From Methylococcus sp. EFPC2 (GTDB lineage: Bacteria > Pseudomonadota > Gammaproteobacteria > Methylococcales > Methylococcaceae), in contig NZ_CP070491.1 of NCBI RefSeq assembly GCF_016925495.1, positions 1,798,001-1,862,000 of the forward strand: a DNA stretch of 64,000 nucleotides. Direction: 5' to 3'. How positions within the stretch are numbered: the first letter of the stretch is position 1; every line of letters starts with the position of its first letter. The notes below the pieces were generated by a model. It saw only the letters and a program-made list of their open reading frames with translations. It made no database searches and was not told the origin of the DNA. The position numbers and the translations under genes were made by a program. Positions 49,112 to 58,512 of this stretch are shown piece by piece.

Positions 49112-49990
49112 ATGCGCGAGTTCGCGGCATACACCATGCGTGGTCCGTATCACGCAATCTTCCTGGTCGGCTTGTTCGGCATCTTGTCGCTGCTGTTCAT
49201 GCCGCTGGCGCTGCCGGGCGTGGCGGCGCTGGCCCTGGTGTCCTTGCGTTTGGGTTTGCGTTCGGCGGGATACGTGATGGTCGGTGCCCTGGTACCGGTG
49301 CTCGTGGGCTGGTGGCTGATACCGATGAAGGCCGTCGTACCCTTTCCTCACGTATTCGTACTCTGGGGCATCAGCCTGCTGGCGGCCGAAATCCTGCGGC
49401 GCAAGGAATCCCACGGTTTGACCGCCGCCGCGGTGACCCTGGCCTGCGCCCTCATCGTGATCACCCTGCATCTGGCCACCGGGGACCCGGCCGACTACTG
49501 GCAGGGGGAGCGGGTCGCGGACGCGGTCGGTACGGTGCCGGCCGTCGACGAGGACGACCTGCGCAAGGCCGGCACACCTCCGCGTCTGCTGGACGGCCTG
49601 ATCGCCCTGCTGCTGGGCGTGGTCGCGTATGCCGCCGTCCTGCTGGGACGCTGGTGGCAAAGCCTGCTGTATAACCCGGGCGGATTCGGCGCAGAATTTC
49701 GCCGCCTGCGGCTGCCGAAGGGCGCACTGCCGCTCACCGCCCTGATACTGCTGGCGTCCAGCCAGATCGACACGACCCTGCTGGACGACCTGTTCATCGC
49801 CTCGCTGTTGATGTACTTTTTCGCCGGCCTGGCGGTCATCCATGCCATCGCCCACAAGCGCCGCCTGAAAAACGCCTGGCTGTCCCCGCTTTATCTGGCG
49901 CTGGCCGTGCTGCCCCAATTCGCCGTGGTGGGCGTCGCCTTCCTGGGTGCCCTGGACCTGTTCGCTCATTTCAGAGGCAAGCCCAAATGA
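49112..49990 (+). CDS. DUF2232-type multi-pass membrane protein (292 aa)
   Basis: Seven or eight hydrophobic segments and little soluble sequence, with the features of DUF2232/YybS proteins. The function of this family is unknown; in other bacteria it often lies near rpsR-rplI, which are absent here. Stop overlaps the rhomboid start by 4 nt, so the two are coupled. A separate promoter must lie between it and the riboswitch. Confidence 0.65.
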   Translation: MREFAAYTMRGPYHAIFLVGLFGILSLLFMPLALPGVAALALVSLRLGLRSAGYVMVGALVPVLVGWWLIPMKAVVPFPHVFVLWGISLLAAEILRRKESHGLTAAAVTLACALIVITLHLATGDPADYWQGERVADAVGTVPAVDEDDLRKAGTPPRLLDGLIALLLGVVAYAAVLLGRWWQSLLYNPGGFGAEFRRLRLPKGALPLTALILLASSQIDTTLLDDLFIASLLMYFFAGLAVIHAIAHKRRLKNAWLSPLYLALAVLPQFAVVGVAFLGALDLFAHFRGKPK

Positions 49991-50697
49991 TTCCCTACCG
50001 CGACACGGTTCCTCTGCGTTACACGCCCTGGGTGACCTGGACCCTGATCGCGGTGAACTTCGCCCTTTTCGTACTGGTGGACTTCCTTCCAGAACGGACT
50101 CAGGTCCATGTGACCTATCTCTACGGTCTGGTTCCCGCGCGTTACGGCTACCCCGGCTGGGCGGCCTGGTTCGGCCTGTCGCCGGACGATTACACCCCTC
50201 TCGTCACCCATATGTTCCTGCACAGCAATTGGCTGCACGTCACGCTCAACATGTGGCTGCTATGGATCTTCGGAGACAACATCGAGGACCGCATGGGCGG
50301 GATACGCTTCCTCGCGTTTTATCTGCTGTGCGGCGTGGCCGGAGCCGGTTTGCAGATTTTCGCCAACGCCCATTCGACGACCCCGCTGATCGGCGCCTCG
50401 GCGGCCATCGCGGGTATCCTGGGCGCCTATTTCTTCCTGCTCCCGAACGCCCGCATCGTGATCTGGGTGTTCATGCTGCCGATCTTCTTCCAGGTGCCGG
50501 CCATCGCCTTTTTAGGCATCTGGGTCATGTTCCAGCTCTACAAGATCACCACCGGCCTCAGCAGCGGCGCCGCCTTTACCGACGTGGCCTGGTGGGGCCA
50601 CCTGGGCGGATTCATCGCCGGCGCACTGATCCACAGGGGCTTTCTTTCCGCCGATCGGGCGGCCTCCTTTTCCGGACGGGAGCGGCACGCACCGTGA
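49987..50697 (+). CDS. rhomboid-family intramembrane protease (236 aa)
   Basis: Cleaves membrane-embedded segments with a Ser-His dyad. Ser138 sits in LIGASAAIAG and His205 in WWGHLGGF; HMFLHSNWLHVTLNMWLLW is the typical L1/TM2 region. The usual serine motif is GxSG; here the residue after Ser is Ala, a variant seen as non-standard, so activity is probable but not certain. Overlaps the preceding gene and, by GTGA, the following one. Confidence 0.85.
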   Translation: MIPYRDTVPLRYTPWVTWTLIAVNFALFVLVDFLPERTQVHVTYLYGLVPARYGYPGWAAWFGLSPDDYTPLVTHMFLHSNWLHVTLNMWLLWIFGDNIEDRMGGIRFLAFYLLCGVAGAGLQIFANAHSTTPLIGASAAIAGILGAYFFLLPNARIVIWVFMLPIFFQVPAIAFLGIWVMFQLYKITTGLSSGAAFTDVAWWGHLGGFIAGALIHRGFLSADRAASFSGRERHAP

Positions 50698-52190
50698 GTT
50701 ATCGCATTCATCCTTCCGAGCGGGTGCGGCATACGATAGACCAGCGTGCATTCCTGCGCGTGCTGGCCGAGCACCTGCCCGTGGAAAATCTGTTGTCGGA
50801 TCCGGAAGACCTGCGGCCTTACGAATGCGACGGCCTGTCCGCCTATCGGACCCTGCCGTGGATCGTGGCCCTGCCCGACTCCCTGGAGCAGGCTCGCGCC
50901 GTATTACGCCTGTGCCGCCAGCACGGCGTGCCGGTGGTCGCCCGCGGCGCGGGCACCGGACTCTCCGGCGGCGCCTTGCCGGTCGAGAACGGCGTGCTGC
51001 TGAGCCTGGCCAAGTTCAACCGCATCCTGGCCATCGACCCCGTCAACCGCACGGCGACGGTACAGCCCGGTGTGCGCAACCTGGCGGTATCGGAAGCCGC
51101 CGCAGTCCACGGACTGTATTACGCCCCCGACCCGTCCTCGCAGATCGCCTGCACGGTCGGCGGCAATGTGGCCGAAAACGCCGGTGGCGTGCATTGCCTG
51201 AAATACGGCTTGACCGTGCATAACGTCCTGAACCTGAAACTCCTGACCCTGGACGGCGACCTGCTCGAACTGGGCACGGGCGGGCTGGACGCACCCGGTT
51301 ACGACCTCCTGGCCTTGATCACGGGCTCCGAGGGCCTGCTCGGCGTCGTGGCCGAACTCACCCTCAAGCTACTGCCCCTGCCGGAAACCGCCCAGGTGCT
51401 GCTGGCCGCCTACGAGTCGATCGAGCAAGCCGGCGAGGCCGTGGCCGCCGTCATCGCCGCCGGGCTGATACCGGCGGGCCTGGAAATGATGGACAACATG
51501 GCCCTACGCGCGGCCGAAGAATTCATCCACGCGGGCTATCCGGTGGATGCCGCCGCCATCGTGCTGTGCGAAATGGACGGGGCGGCCAGTCAGGTTCAGT
51601 CCGACATCGCGCGGGCGCACGCAGTCTTGACCGCGAGCGGCGCGCTCAGCGTGCAGACAGCCCCGGACCCGCAGACGCGGAAAAAATTCTGGGCCGGGCG
51701 CAAGGCCGCGTTTCCCGCCATCGGCCGCCTCGCGCCGGATTACTACTGCATGGACGGCACCATCCCGCGCTCGCGCCTGTCCCGGGTGCTGGCGGGCATC
51801 GCCCGGCTGTCCGAAGAATACGGCATGGACGTGGCCAACGTGTTCCACGCCGGGGACGGCAACCTCCACCCGCTCATACTCTACGATGCCAACCGGCCCG
51901 GCGACCTGGAGAAAGCCGAAGAATTCGGCGGCCGCATACTGGAACTCTGCATTTCGGCCGGCGGCACCCTTTCCGGCGAGCATGGGGTGGGCGTGGAAAA
52001 AATCAGCCAGATGTGCGCCCAATTCACCGAAGCCGAGCTGCGCCTGTTTCACGCCGTCAAAGCCGTATTCGACCCCGACGGCTTGCTCAATCCCGGCAAG
52101 GCCATCCCCACCCTGCCCCGCTGCGCGGAGTTCGGCGCCCTGCACGTGCACGGCGGCAAGCTGCCCCATCCGGAACTGGAACGGTTTTGA
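50694..52190 (+). CDS. glcD: FAD-linked oxidase, glycolate oxidase GlcD subfamily
   Basis: Flavoprotein of the FAD-binding PCMH superfamily that oxidises a 2-hydroxy acid such as glycolate or D-lactate. GTG start at 50694 overlaps the rhomboid stop. 498 aa, FAD-binding half with VARGAGTGLSGGALP and SSQIACTVGGNVAENAGG, C-terminal half with NVFHAGDGNLHP and GTLSGEHGVG. The partner genes glcE and glcF are not adjacent, so the subunit identity is by sequence only. Confidence 0.85.
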   Translation: MSYRIHPSERVRHTIDQRAFLRVLAEHLPVENLLSDPEDLRPYECDGLSAYRTLPWIVALPDSLEQARAVLRLCRQHGVPVVARGAGTGLSGGALPVENGVLLSLAKFNRILAIDPVNRTATVQPGVRNLAVSEAAAVHGLYYAPDPSSQIACTVGGNVAENAGGVHCLKYGLTVHNVLNLKLLTLDGDLLELGTGGLDAPGYDLLALITGSEGLLGVVAELTLKLLPLPETAQVLLAAYESIEQAGEAVAAVIAAGLIPAGLEMMDNMALRAAEEFIHAGYPVDAAAIVLCEMDGAASQVQSDIARAHAVLTASGALSVQTAPDPQTRKKFWAGRKAAFPAIGRLAPDYYCMDGTIPRSRLSRVLAGIARLSEEYGMDVANVFHAGDGNLHPLILYDANRPGDLEKAEEFGGRILELCISAGGTLSGEHGVGVEKISQMCAQFTEAELRLFHAVKAVFDPDGLLNPGKAIPTLPRCAEFGALHVHGGKLPHPELERF

Positions 52191-52246
52191 CCCGTGCGGC
52201 GATGCCGATCCAGACGCTCGAAGACAGGTCTACAGAGGCCGGAATC

Positions 52247-52738
52247 ATGACGAAACGAACTAAGCCGCCCATGAAGCACCTGGCCTGGGCCGTACTTCCG
52301 GCAGTGCTCTTCTCGAGCGCATGGAACGTGCTCTCCGACGAGAAACGCAGCCGGGGTCAACTGCTTTACGTCCCCGTTTATTCAGAAGTACCCTACGGCG
52401 ACAAGGGACTGACCCTGAACCTGACAGCGACCCTGAGCCTGCGCAACACGGACAGCAAGCATCGGATCACCGTCGACAAGGTGGACTACTACAGTTCGAC
52501 CGGAAAGCTGGTTCGGTCTTATCTGAGCAAGCCCGTTAGCCTGGAGCCCCTGGCCTCCGTCGAACACGTCGTCCGGGAGTCCGACCGCAGCGGCGGTATC
52601 AGCGCCAGCTTCCTGGTGGAATGGGAAAGCGCGGCCTCTGTATCCGTGCCCTACGTCGAGGTCTTGATGATCAACAGCACCTACAATCAGGGTATCGCTT
52701 TCAACAGCCCCGCCCGAGTGTTGGAGGAAAAACCATAA
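52247..52738 (+). CDS. DUF3124-type exported protein (163 aa)
   Basis: ATG 52247 yields a basic start and a hydrophobic segment (about 12-28, LAWAVLPAVLFSSAWNVL), a signal or anchor. The remainder is a beta-rich domain (LLYVPVYSEVPYGDKG, then LTATLSLRNTD) typical of DUF3124 proteins, whose role is unknown. Probably envelope-associated. Confidence 0.7.
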   Translation: MTKRTKPPMKHLAWAVLPAVLFSSAWNVLSDEKRSRGQLLYVPVYSEVPYGDKGLTLNLTATLSLRNTDSKHRITVDKVDYYSSTGKLVRSYLSKPVSLEPLASVEHVVRESDRSGGISASFLVEWESAASVSVPYVEVLMINSTYNQGIAFNSPARVLEEKP

Positions 52739-52827
52739 CCCGCACCGTATTTGCTTCGCCGTGACTGCCGGCCTCGCGGTAGCGGCGGCAAACTCGCGTA
52801 ACCCGACGCCGCAAGACTAGCTCCGAC

Positions 52828-54393
52828 ATGAACTCGCCCATCGACGAACCCGAATCTTATTGGCGGGAAAAATATCTGAGGCTCCTCAACAGCGGGGAAG
52901 CCTACCAACTCGACCAGGAACAGCGCGAGCAATTGCTGAGCAAGGCGGTGATCCGCCTGACTTATGCCGCAAGCGGTTTCGACCCGGCGCTGGACCCCCA
53001 TCTGCTGGCGCTCCGCGAGGTGATGCGCAAGGAGTTGAAAACTTCGGACCTGCGTCAACAGCTCGACGCTTTGATGGATGCAATGATACGCGTCCCGCCT
53101 TCCGACCATTCCGATGCCGCGCGGGCCACCGGCCTGGAACTGTTGCGCTTCCTCAAATCGCCGCAGTTGGCCTACCGGGATGAAAAGGCGCTGGATGTCT
53201 TGCAGGAACGGATAGAATCGAACACCTTCGGCACCGAAGACCAGTTGTTTGCGGCCGTGGCCAAGCGGCTGAATGAACGTCCCGGGGAGGAAAGCCGGGG
53301 TTGGATGGGGCGCTTGCTCGGCGGGCACATCGACTCCTCGGCGGACGAAAGCAAGCTGCGTGGCCCCCTGGAAGGCCTGCTGAAAGCGGTCAGTGCGCCG
53401 GCCTCCCTGGAAAAGCGGAAAATCCAGTTGATAGAGCGAGTCAGTCACGGCGACGCCAACCTGATCGGCCTGCTCGACTCATCCGCAGCGTTGATTACCG
53501 AAATCGGCGCCGAACTGAGCAAAGAGCATCAAGCCTTGCACGAATTTCTCTCCGCCCTGAGCGCCAAGCTCGGCCAGTTGGAGGAAAAGACTTTCGAACT
53601 GCAGGCGCAGAACCAGGAGTCGGCGGAAATCCGCCGGACCCAAGGTGAGGCGGTCGGCGAAGAAGTGGCCGGCCTGCGGTCGGCAGCGCGTGATGAGACC
53701 GATTTGCTGAAGCTCAAGGATATCGTGGAAACCCGGCTGGATTTCGTCGCCACCCAACTGGAAGCGCATAAAAGTGAGGAAGAAGCCCGCTTCGCGGCGA
53801 GTCAGAAACAACTGCGGGACGTATCGCTAAGACTGGTATTGCTGGAGCAGGAATCCGACGACCTGCGCACCCGGCTTTCGCAGGCCCACGACATCGCGTA
53901 TACCGATGCGTTGACCCGCTTGCCCAACCGCGCGGCCTACCAGGAACGGATCGAGCTGGAGGAAAAGCGCTGGCGCCGGTTCCGCCAGCCCATCAGCTTG
54001 GTGATCTGGGACATCGACCGCTTCAAGCAGATCAACGACCGCTTCGGCCACGCCTCGGGCGACAAGGCGCTGAGTTTCATCAGCCGCATCCTCATCAGCT
54101 CGGTGCGCAGCACGGATTTCGTCGCGCGCTACGGCGGCGAGGAATTCATCATGCTGCTGGTCGGCTCGGACGAGAACGACGCCATGGACGTGGCGGAAGA
54201 AATGCGCAAACGCATCGAAGAGTGCGAATTCACCACCCACGGCAAACGGGTATCCATCACCATCTCCTGTGGAATGAGCCAGTTCAAGGGCCAGGACCGC
54301 TACGAAGACGTGTTCGAACGGGCCGATCAGGCGCTCTACCAAGCCAAGCGCAAAGGCCGCAACCGCTGCGAACTCGCTCCGGTCAACCGCTAG
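52828..54393 (+). CDS. diguanylate cyclase with helical N-terminal region (521 aa)
   Basis: Synthesises cyclic di-GMP. The C-terminal GGDEF domain (about 350-515) has active-site GGEEF at residues 436-440 and an RxxD inhibitory site (RSTD) just before it, so product inhibition is expected. Residues 1-345 are soluble and largely helical with coiled coils, resembling cytoplasmic TssM-independent sensor regions I cannot name. No membrane segments. Confidence 0.85.
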   Translation: MNSPIDEPESYWREKYLRLLNSGEAYQLDQEQREQLLSKAVIRLTYAASGFDPALDPHLLALREVMRKELKTSDLRQQLDALMDAMIRVPPSDHSDAARATGLELLRFLKSPQLAYRDEKALDVLQERIESNTFGTEDQLFAAVAKRLNERPGEESRGWMGRLLGGHIDSSADESKLRGPLEGLLKAVSAPASLEKRKIQLIERVSHGDANLIGLLDSSAALITEIGAELSKEHQALHEFLSALSAKLGQLEEKTFELQAQNQESAEIRRTQGEAVGEEVAGLRSAARDETDLLKLKDIVETRLDFVATQLEAHKSEEEARFAASQKQLRDVSLRLVLLEQESDDLRTRLSQAHDIAYTDALTRLPNRAAYQERIELEEKRWRRFRQPISLVIWDIDRFKQINDRFGHASGDKALSFISRILISSVRSTDFVARYGGEEFIMLLVGSDENDAMDVAEEMRKRIEECEFTTHGKRVSITISCGMSQFKGQDRYEDVFERADQALYQAKRKGRNRCELAPVNR

Positions 54394-54651
54394 ACGGACG
54401 GTGCTCGACAGGAACTTGGGCAGGCCTGGGAATACCCTGACCGACTCCGCAACACCTTCGACTTAACCAAGCCCTCGGGTTGCGTTAGGGTCAGGCAGAG
54501 GCTGGCTTGCTTGTGAGCCCGAACGGAAATGTTATATAGTCACAGACGCGCTCGGGCCCGACGGCCGAGCATGAGCCTAGTGGCATCCTTTTAATTCGAG
54601 TGTCATGCCATTAGTTCTGCGAACCAGCACTCACCTTAGGGAGAACGACCC
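54394..54651 (+). promoter_or_regulatory. 258-bp upstream region of the ZnuD-like gene with a possible Zur half-site
   Basis: The run GAAATGTTATA at 54526-54536 matches one half of the Zur operator consensus (GAAATGTTATA..TATAACATTTC); the other half is degenerate. It lies about 115 bp upstream of the receptor start. Given that the gene encodes a zinc-type receptor, this is worth listing, but the evidence is thin. No other structure stands out. Confidence 0.3.
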
Positions 54652-56691
54652 GTGCGCAAGCAGTTCCTCATTCTGGCAGCCTCGGCCGGCACCTTTGCCC
54701 TGTCCGTACAGGCGGAAAACCAGCCGATACAGGAACTGGAAGCGGTCGTCGTCACAGCCCCCTTGCGCGACAAGGCCACAGAATCGGCCGTGCCGGTCAC
54801 GGTCCTGAAGGACGACGATCTGCGCCGGAAAATAGGCCATAGCATCGGCGAAACCTTGAAGCAGGAACTGGGCATCACCAGTCAATCATTCGGGCCCGGC
54901 GTGGGCACGCCGGTGATACGGGGACAAAGCGGCCCCCGCGTGCGCGTGCTGGCGAACGGCATCGGCAGCAACGATGCCTCCGCCGTCAGTCCCGACCATG
55001 CCACCAGCGTCGAACCCCTGCTGGCCGAACGCATCGAAGTGCTACGCGGACCCGCGACCCTGCTTTACGGCAGCGGCGCCATGGGCGGCGTGGTCAACGT
55101 CATCGATAACCGGATTCCGGGATTCCGGCCCGATAAGCTGTTCGGCGGCGCAGTGGAGCAACGCTACGACTCGGCTTCCGACGAAACCAGCACGGCCCTG
55201 AAGGCCGAAGGCGGGCAAGGCGAGTTTGCCTACCACCTCGACGGCTTTTACCGGGAGCGCAACAACCTCGATATCGGCGGCCGGGGCATCGATGTCGGCG
55301 CGGTGAGCGTCACCGATCCCTCGCTGAACGTCGTATCGAATCCCGAGGGGACTTTGCCCAATACCTGGGGACACGCCATCAGCGGCTCCGCCGGGGCTTC
55401 GTGGGTCGGCGAACCCGGTTTCGCCGGCGTTTCCATCAACCGCCTGGAAAACAACTACGGTATCGCCCCCGATGGAACCGGGGAAGAATTCGTCCGTATC
55501 GACCTCAGGCAAACCAAGTACGACTTCAAGAGCGAACTGGACCATCCCTTCGGCTTCGCCAAGGCTTTGCGCACGCGCCTGGGTTATACCGACTATCAAC
55601 ACACGGAAATCGCCAACGGTGCTCCCGGGGCGTTTTTCACCAACCAGTCCTACGAAGGCCGCGTCGAACTGACGCATGAGGATTGGGGGCCCGTACGAGG
55701 CGCCGTCGGATTTCAGGCCACCGCCAGCGATTTCAGCGCCACCGAGAAACTGACCGGAGCGACCATCGTCCCCCGCTCCCAGATCAACAGCTACGGTATT
55801 TTCGCAGTGGAATCCCTGGACTTCGGCTCGGTGACCTATCAGTTGGGGACACGCGTCGAGGAAACCACGCTGGCGCCGGAAGACGTAAAAGACCTGAGCT
55901 ATACCCCAGTCAGCGCGTCCGCCTCCGCCCTGTGGAAAGTCGACCAAGGCAACCAGCTGAGCTTGGCCATCACCCGCTCCTCGCGCGCCCCTCAGGTACA
56001 GGAACTGCTCTCCAACGGATTTCACGACGCCACGCGCAGCTACGAGCGGGGTGACCTCAAGCTCAAGGAAGAGACCTCCTACAACCTGGATCTGGGCTAC
56101 CGGTTCAAGTCCGACTGGATGCGGGCCGAGTTCGACCTGTTCCATAACTGGGCCACCGACTACATCTTCCAGCAACGCACGGGGGAATTCGTCGACGAGG
56201 AAGGCAATCCCTGCCAGGACGCTTGCGTGCCCGTGCTGACCAGCGCACAGGGTGAGGCGATCTTCAAAGGCTACGAAGCCAAGCTGGTTTTCCCGGTCAT
56301 GGAAAACCGCTGGGGCCTGCTCGACCTGACTCTGTACAGCGATTACACGCGCGGCGAGTTCGTGCGGGGCGGCGACGTGCCGCGCATGCCGCCCCTGCGC
56401 TACGGCGTGCAGTTCGATCATACGGCGGACAAATGGACCAGTTATCTACGCCTGACGCGGGCCGAATCGCAACCGCACGGGGGCGAGCACGAAACGGCCA
56501 CGGCCGCTTATCTGCTGCTGAACATCGGCACGCAATACCAGGTCGAGGCCTTCCACGACGCCAAGCTCACGGTGTTCGCCAAGGGCAATAACCTGCTCGA
56601 CGACACCATCCGCAACTCCACCTCCTATCTGCGCAATTTCGCCCCGGAAGCCGGACGCGGAGCCGAGGTGGGCCTGCGCATCAGCTATTGA
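54652..56691 (+). CDS. TonB-dependent receptor, ZnuD-like (metal uptake)
   Basis: GTG start after a GGGAGAACG region; signal peptide ends near VQAEN. The plug contains PVIRGQSGPRVRVLANGIGS and DHATSVEPLLAERIEVLRGP, the pattern of ZnuD-type zinc receptors (also some copper/haem receptors). 679 aa, barrel ending GLRISY. A Cys pair in NPCQDACVP lies in an extracellular loop and might bind metal. It has few His residues for ZnuD, so the metal is uncertain. A possible Zur half-site lies upstream. Confidence 0.8.
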   Translation: MRKQFLILAASAGTFALSVQAENQPIQELEAVVVTAPLRDKATESAVPVTVLKDDDLRRKIGHSIGETLKQELGITSQSFGPGVGTPVIRGQSGPRVRVLANGIGSNDASAVSPDHATSVEPLLAERIEVLRGPATLLYGSGAMGGVVNVIDNRIPGFRPDKLFGGAVEQRYDSASDETSTALKAEGGQGEFAYHLDGFYRERNNLDIGGRGIDVGAVSVTDPSLNVVSNPEGTLPNTWGHAISGSAGASWVGEPGFAGVSINRLENNYGIAPDGTGEEFVRIDLRQTKYDFKSELDHPFGFAKALRTRLGYTDYQHTEIANGAPGAFFTNQSYEGRVELTHEDWGPVRGAVGFQATASDFSATEKLTGATIVPRSQINSYGIFAVESLDFGSVTYQLGTRVEETTLAPEDVKDLSYTPVSASASALWKVDQGNQLSLAITRSSRAPQVQELLSNGFHDATRSYERGDLKLKEETSYNLDLGYRFKSDWMRAEFDLFHNWATDYIFQQRTGEFVDEEGNPCQDACVPVLTSAQGEAIFKGYEAKLVFPVMENRWGLLDLTLYSDYTRGEFVRGGDVPRMPPLRYGVQFDHTADKWTSYLRLTRAESQPHGGEHETATAAYLLLNIGTQYQVEAFHDAKLTVFAKGNNLLDDTIRNSTSYLRNFAPEAGRGAEVGLRISY

Positions 56692-56782
56692 TCCGGGCCC
56701 CGCGGCAGGGCCGCCCTCCTTGCCGAAGAGTATGTGTATAATCCGCCCGGCTCGCCGCGAGATATCGCATTAAGCAGCCGAG

Positions 56783-56815
56783 AACCCGCGCCGTGCCAGC
56801 CGCGCGGGTTTTTTG
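56783..56815 (+). terminator. intrinsic terminator after the ZnuD-like gene
   Basis: Stem AACCCGCGC / GCGCGGGTT (56783-56791 and 56802-56810) with a 10-nt loop and T6. It is 91 bp after the receptor stop and 27 bp before the glutaredoxin-like start. A TATAAT at 56737-56742 lies between the receptor and the hairpin, so a short attenuated leader for the fumC transcript is an alternative reading. Confidence 0.75.
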
Positions 56816-56841
56816 TCGTGACTCGGACCCGCCCCCAGCCA

Positions 56842-57114
56842 ATGACCCAATTGACACTCTATGGAACCGCAGGCTGTCACCTGTGCGAAGAAGCCTGGAG
56901 CCAACTCGAAGCCTTGTCGGAAATACGCAGCAAGCAGCCGGCGATTCGTGTAGTCGACATCGCCGACGAGCCTGAATGGATGGAGCGATACGGCCTTACG
57001 ATTCCCGTATTACGAGACGAAACCAGCGGCAGAGAGCTGAACTGGCCCTTTCAGCCGGAAGATCTGCGGCGATTCATTTCAAGCGCCTTAATCAACCAGC
57101 CCGGAGATCCCGCC
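56842..57114 (+). CDS. glutaredoxin-like DUF836 domain, open into fumC with no stop codon
   Basis: ATG 56842 begins MTQLTLYGTAGCHLCEEAW, a DUF836 glutaredoxin-like domain with CHLC, ending with VVDIADEPEWMERYGLTIPVLRD and FQPEDLRRFI. In related genomes this is a separate gene of about 80 aa. Here 91 codons run in frame straight to the fumC ATG at 57115, with no stop between. The result would be a 552-aa fusion unless translation restarts at 57115. Redox role inferred from the CxxC. Confidence 0.7.
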
Positions 57115-58500
57115 ATGACTCAACCCTTCCGCATCGAAAAAGACAGCATGGGCGAACTCCGAGTACCCGCGGACGCCCTCTATGCCGCGCAGACCCAGCG
57201 CGCCGTGGAAAATTTTCCCATCAGCGGCATCGCCATGCCCGCCGAATTCATCCGTGCGGTAGCCCTGATCAAGCAAAACGCCGCGGGTGTCAATCGCAGC
57301 CTGGGCCTGCTGGACAACGATCTCAGCCGGGCGATCGAGGCGGCGGCGGCCGAAATTGTCGACGGGCGGCATCTGGAACACTTCCCCATCGACGTGTTTC
57401 AGACCGGATCCGGCACCAGCACCAACATGAACGTCAACGAGGTGATCGCCACCCTCGCCTCGCGGCTCGCTGGCCGGATGGTCAGCGCCAACGACCATGT
57501 GAACATGGGGCAGAGTTCCAACGACACCATTCCCACCGCGATCCACGTCAGCGCCGCCCTCGCCTGCCATCGAGACCTGATCCCGGCCCTGGAGCATTTG
57601 CAAGCCACGATAGCCTACAAGGCCCGCTCGCTCGACGGCATCGTCAAGACCGGGCGCACCCATTTGATGGACGCCATGCCCATACGCCTGAGCCAGGAAC
57701 TCGACGGCTGGGCGCAACAGATCGGCAACGGGGTGGAGCGCGTCCGTTCAGGCCTGGTGCGCATCTACCGCCTGGCTCAAGGCGGCACCGCCGTGGGCAC
57801 CGGCATCAATGCCCACCCGGAATTCGCCGGCAAGCTGGCCGAAGCCCTGGCCGACGCCACCGGCCTTCCTTTCCAGCCCAATGCCTCGTTCTTCGAGAGC
57901 CTGAGCAGCCAGGACGCGGCCGTGGAGCTGTCCGGTCAGCTCAAGACGGTGGCGGTCGGCCTCATGAAGATCGCCAACGACCTGCGCTGGATGAACTCGG
58001 GCCCCTTGGCCGGCCTCGGCGAAATCGAACTGCCCGCCCTGCAGCCCGGTTCCAGCATCATGCCCGGCAAGGTGAATCCGGTGATACCGGAAGCCGCCGC
58101 CATGGTCGCCGCCCAGATCATCGGCAACGATGCGACCATCACCGTGGCCGGTCAATCCGGCAATTTCCAGCTCAATGTGATGCTGCCGGTCATCGCCCAC
58201 AATCTGCTGCAAAGCATCGCGCTGCTCGCCAACGTCTCGCGCCTGCTGGCGGACAAGGCGATCGCCGACTTCACGGTGCGGGAAGACAACCTGAGCCGGG
58301 CGCTCGCCCTCAATCCCATCCTGGTCACGGCCCTGAACCCCATCATCGGCTATGCCAAGGCGGCCGAAATCGCCAAGACCGCCTACAAGACCCAGCGGCC
58401 CGTCATCGACGTCGCGGTCGAAATGACCGGCATGCCGGCCGACGAACTGAAACGCCTGCTGGACCCGGCCAAGCTGACGCAAGGCGGGATACAAGCCTGA
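57115..58500 (+). CDS. fumC: fumarate hydratase class II
   Basis: Iron-independent fumarase of the tricarboxylic acid cycle. 461 aa from ATG 57115, which has GGAG at 57103-57106 with 8-nt spacing, so independent initiation is likely. Signature GSSIMPGKVNP (about 310-320) and the GSGTSTNMNVNEV and HDHVNMGQSSND-like segments are intact. The upstream frame is continuous with a glutaredoxin-like domain; both a short and a fused protein may be made. Confidence 0.93.
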   Translation: MTQPFRIEKDSMGELRVPADALYAAQTQRAVENFPISGIAMPAEFIRAVALIKQNAAGVNRSLGLLDNDLSRAIEAAAAEIVDGRHLEHFPIDVFQTGSGTSTNMNVNEVIATLASRLAGRMVSANDHVNMGQSSNDTIPTAIHVSAALACHRDLIPALEHLQATIAYKARSLDGIVKTGRTHLMDAMPIRLSQELDGWAQQIGNGVERVRSGLVRIYRLAQGGTAVGTGINAHPEFAGKLAEALADATGLPFQPNASFFESLSSQDAAVELSGQLKTVAVGLMKIANDLRWMNSGPLAGLGEIELPALQPGSSIMPGKVNPVIPEAAAMVAAQIIGNDATITVAGQSGNFQLNVMLPVIAHNLLQSIALLANVSRLLADKAIADFTVREDNLSRALALNPILVTALNPIIGYAKAAEIAKTAYKTQRPVIDVAVEMTGMPADELKRLLDPAKLTQGGIQA

Positions 58501-58512
58501 TCGGAGCGTACT

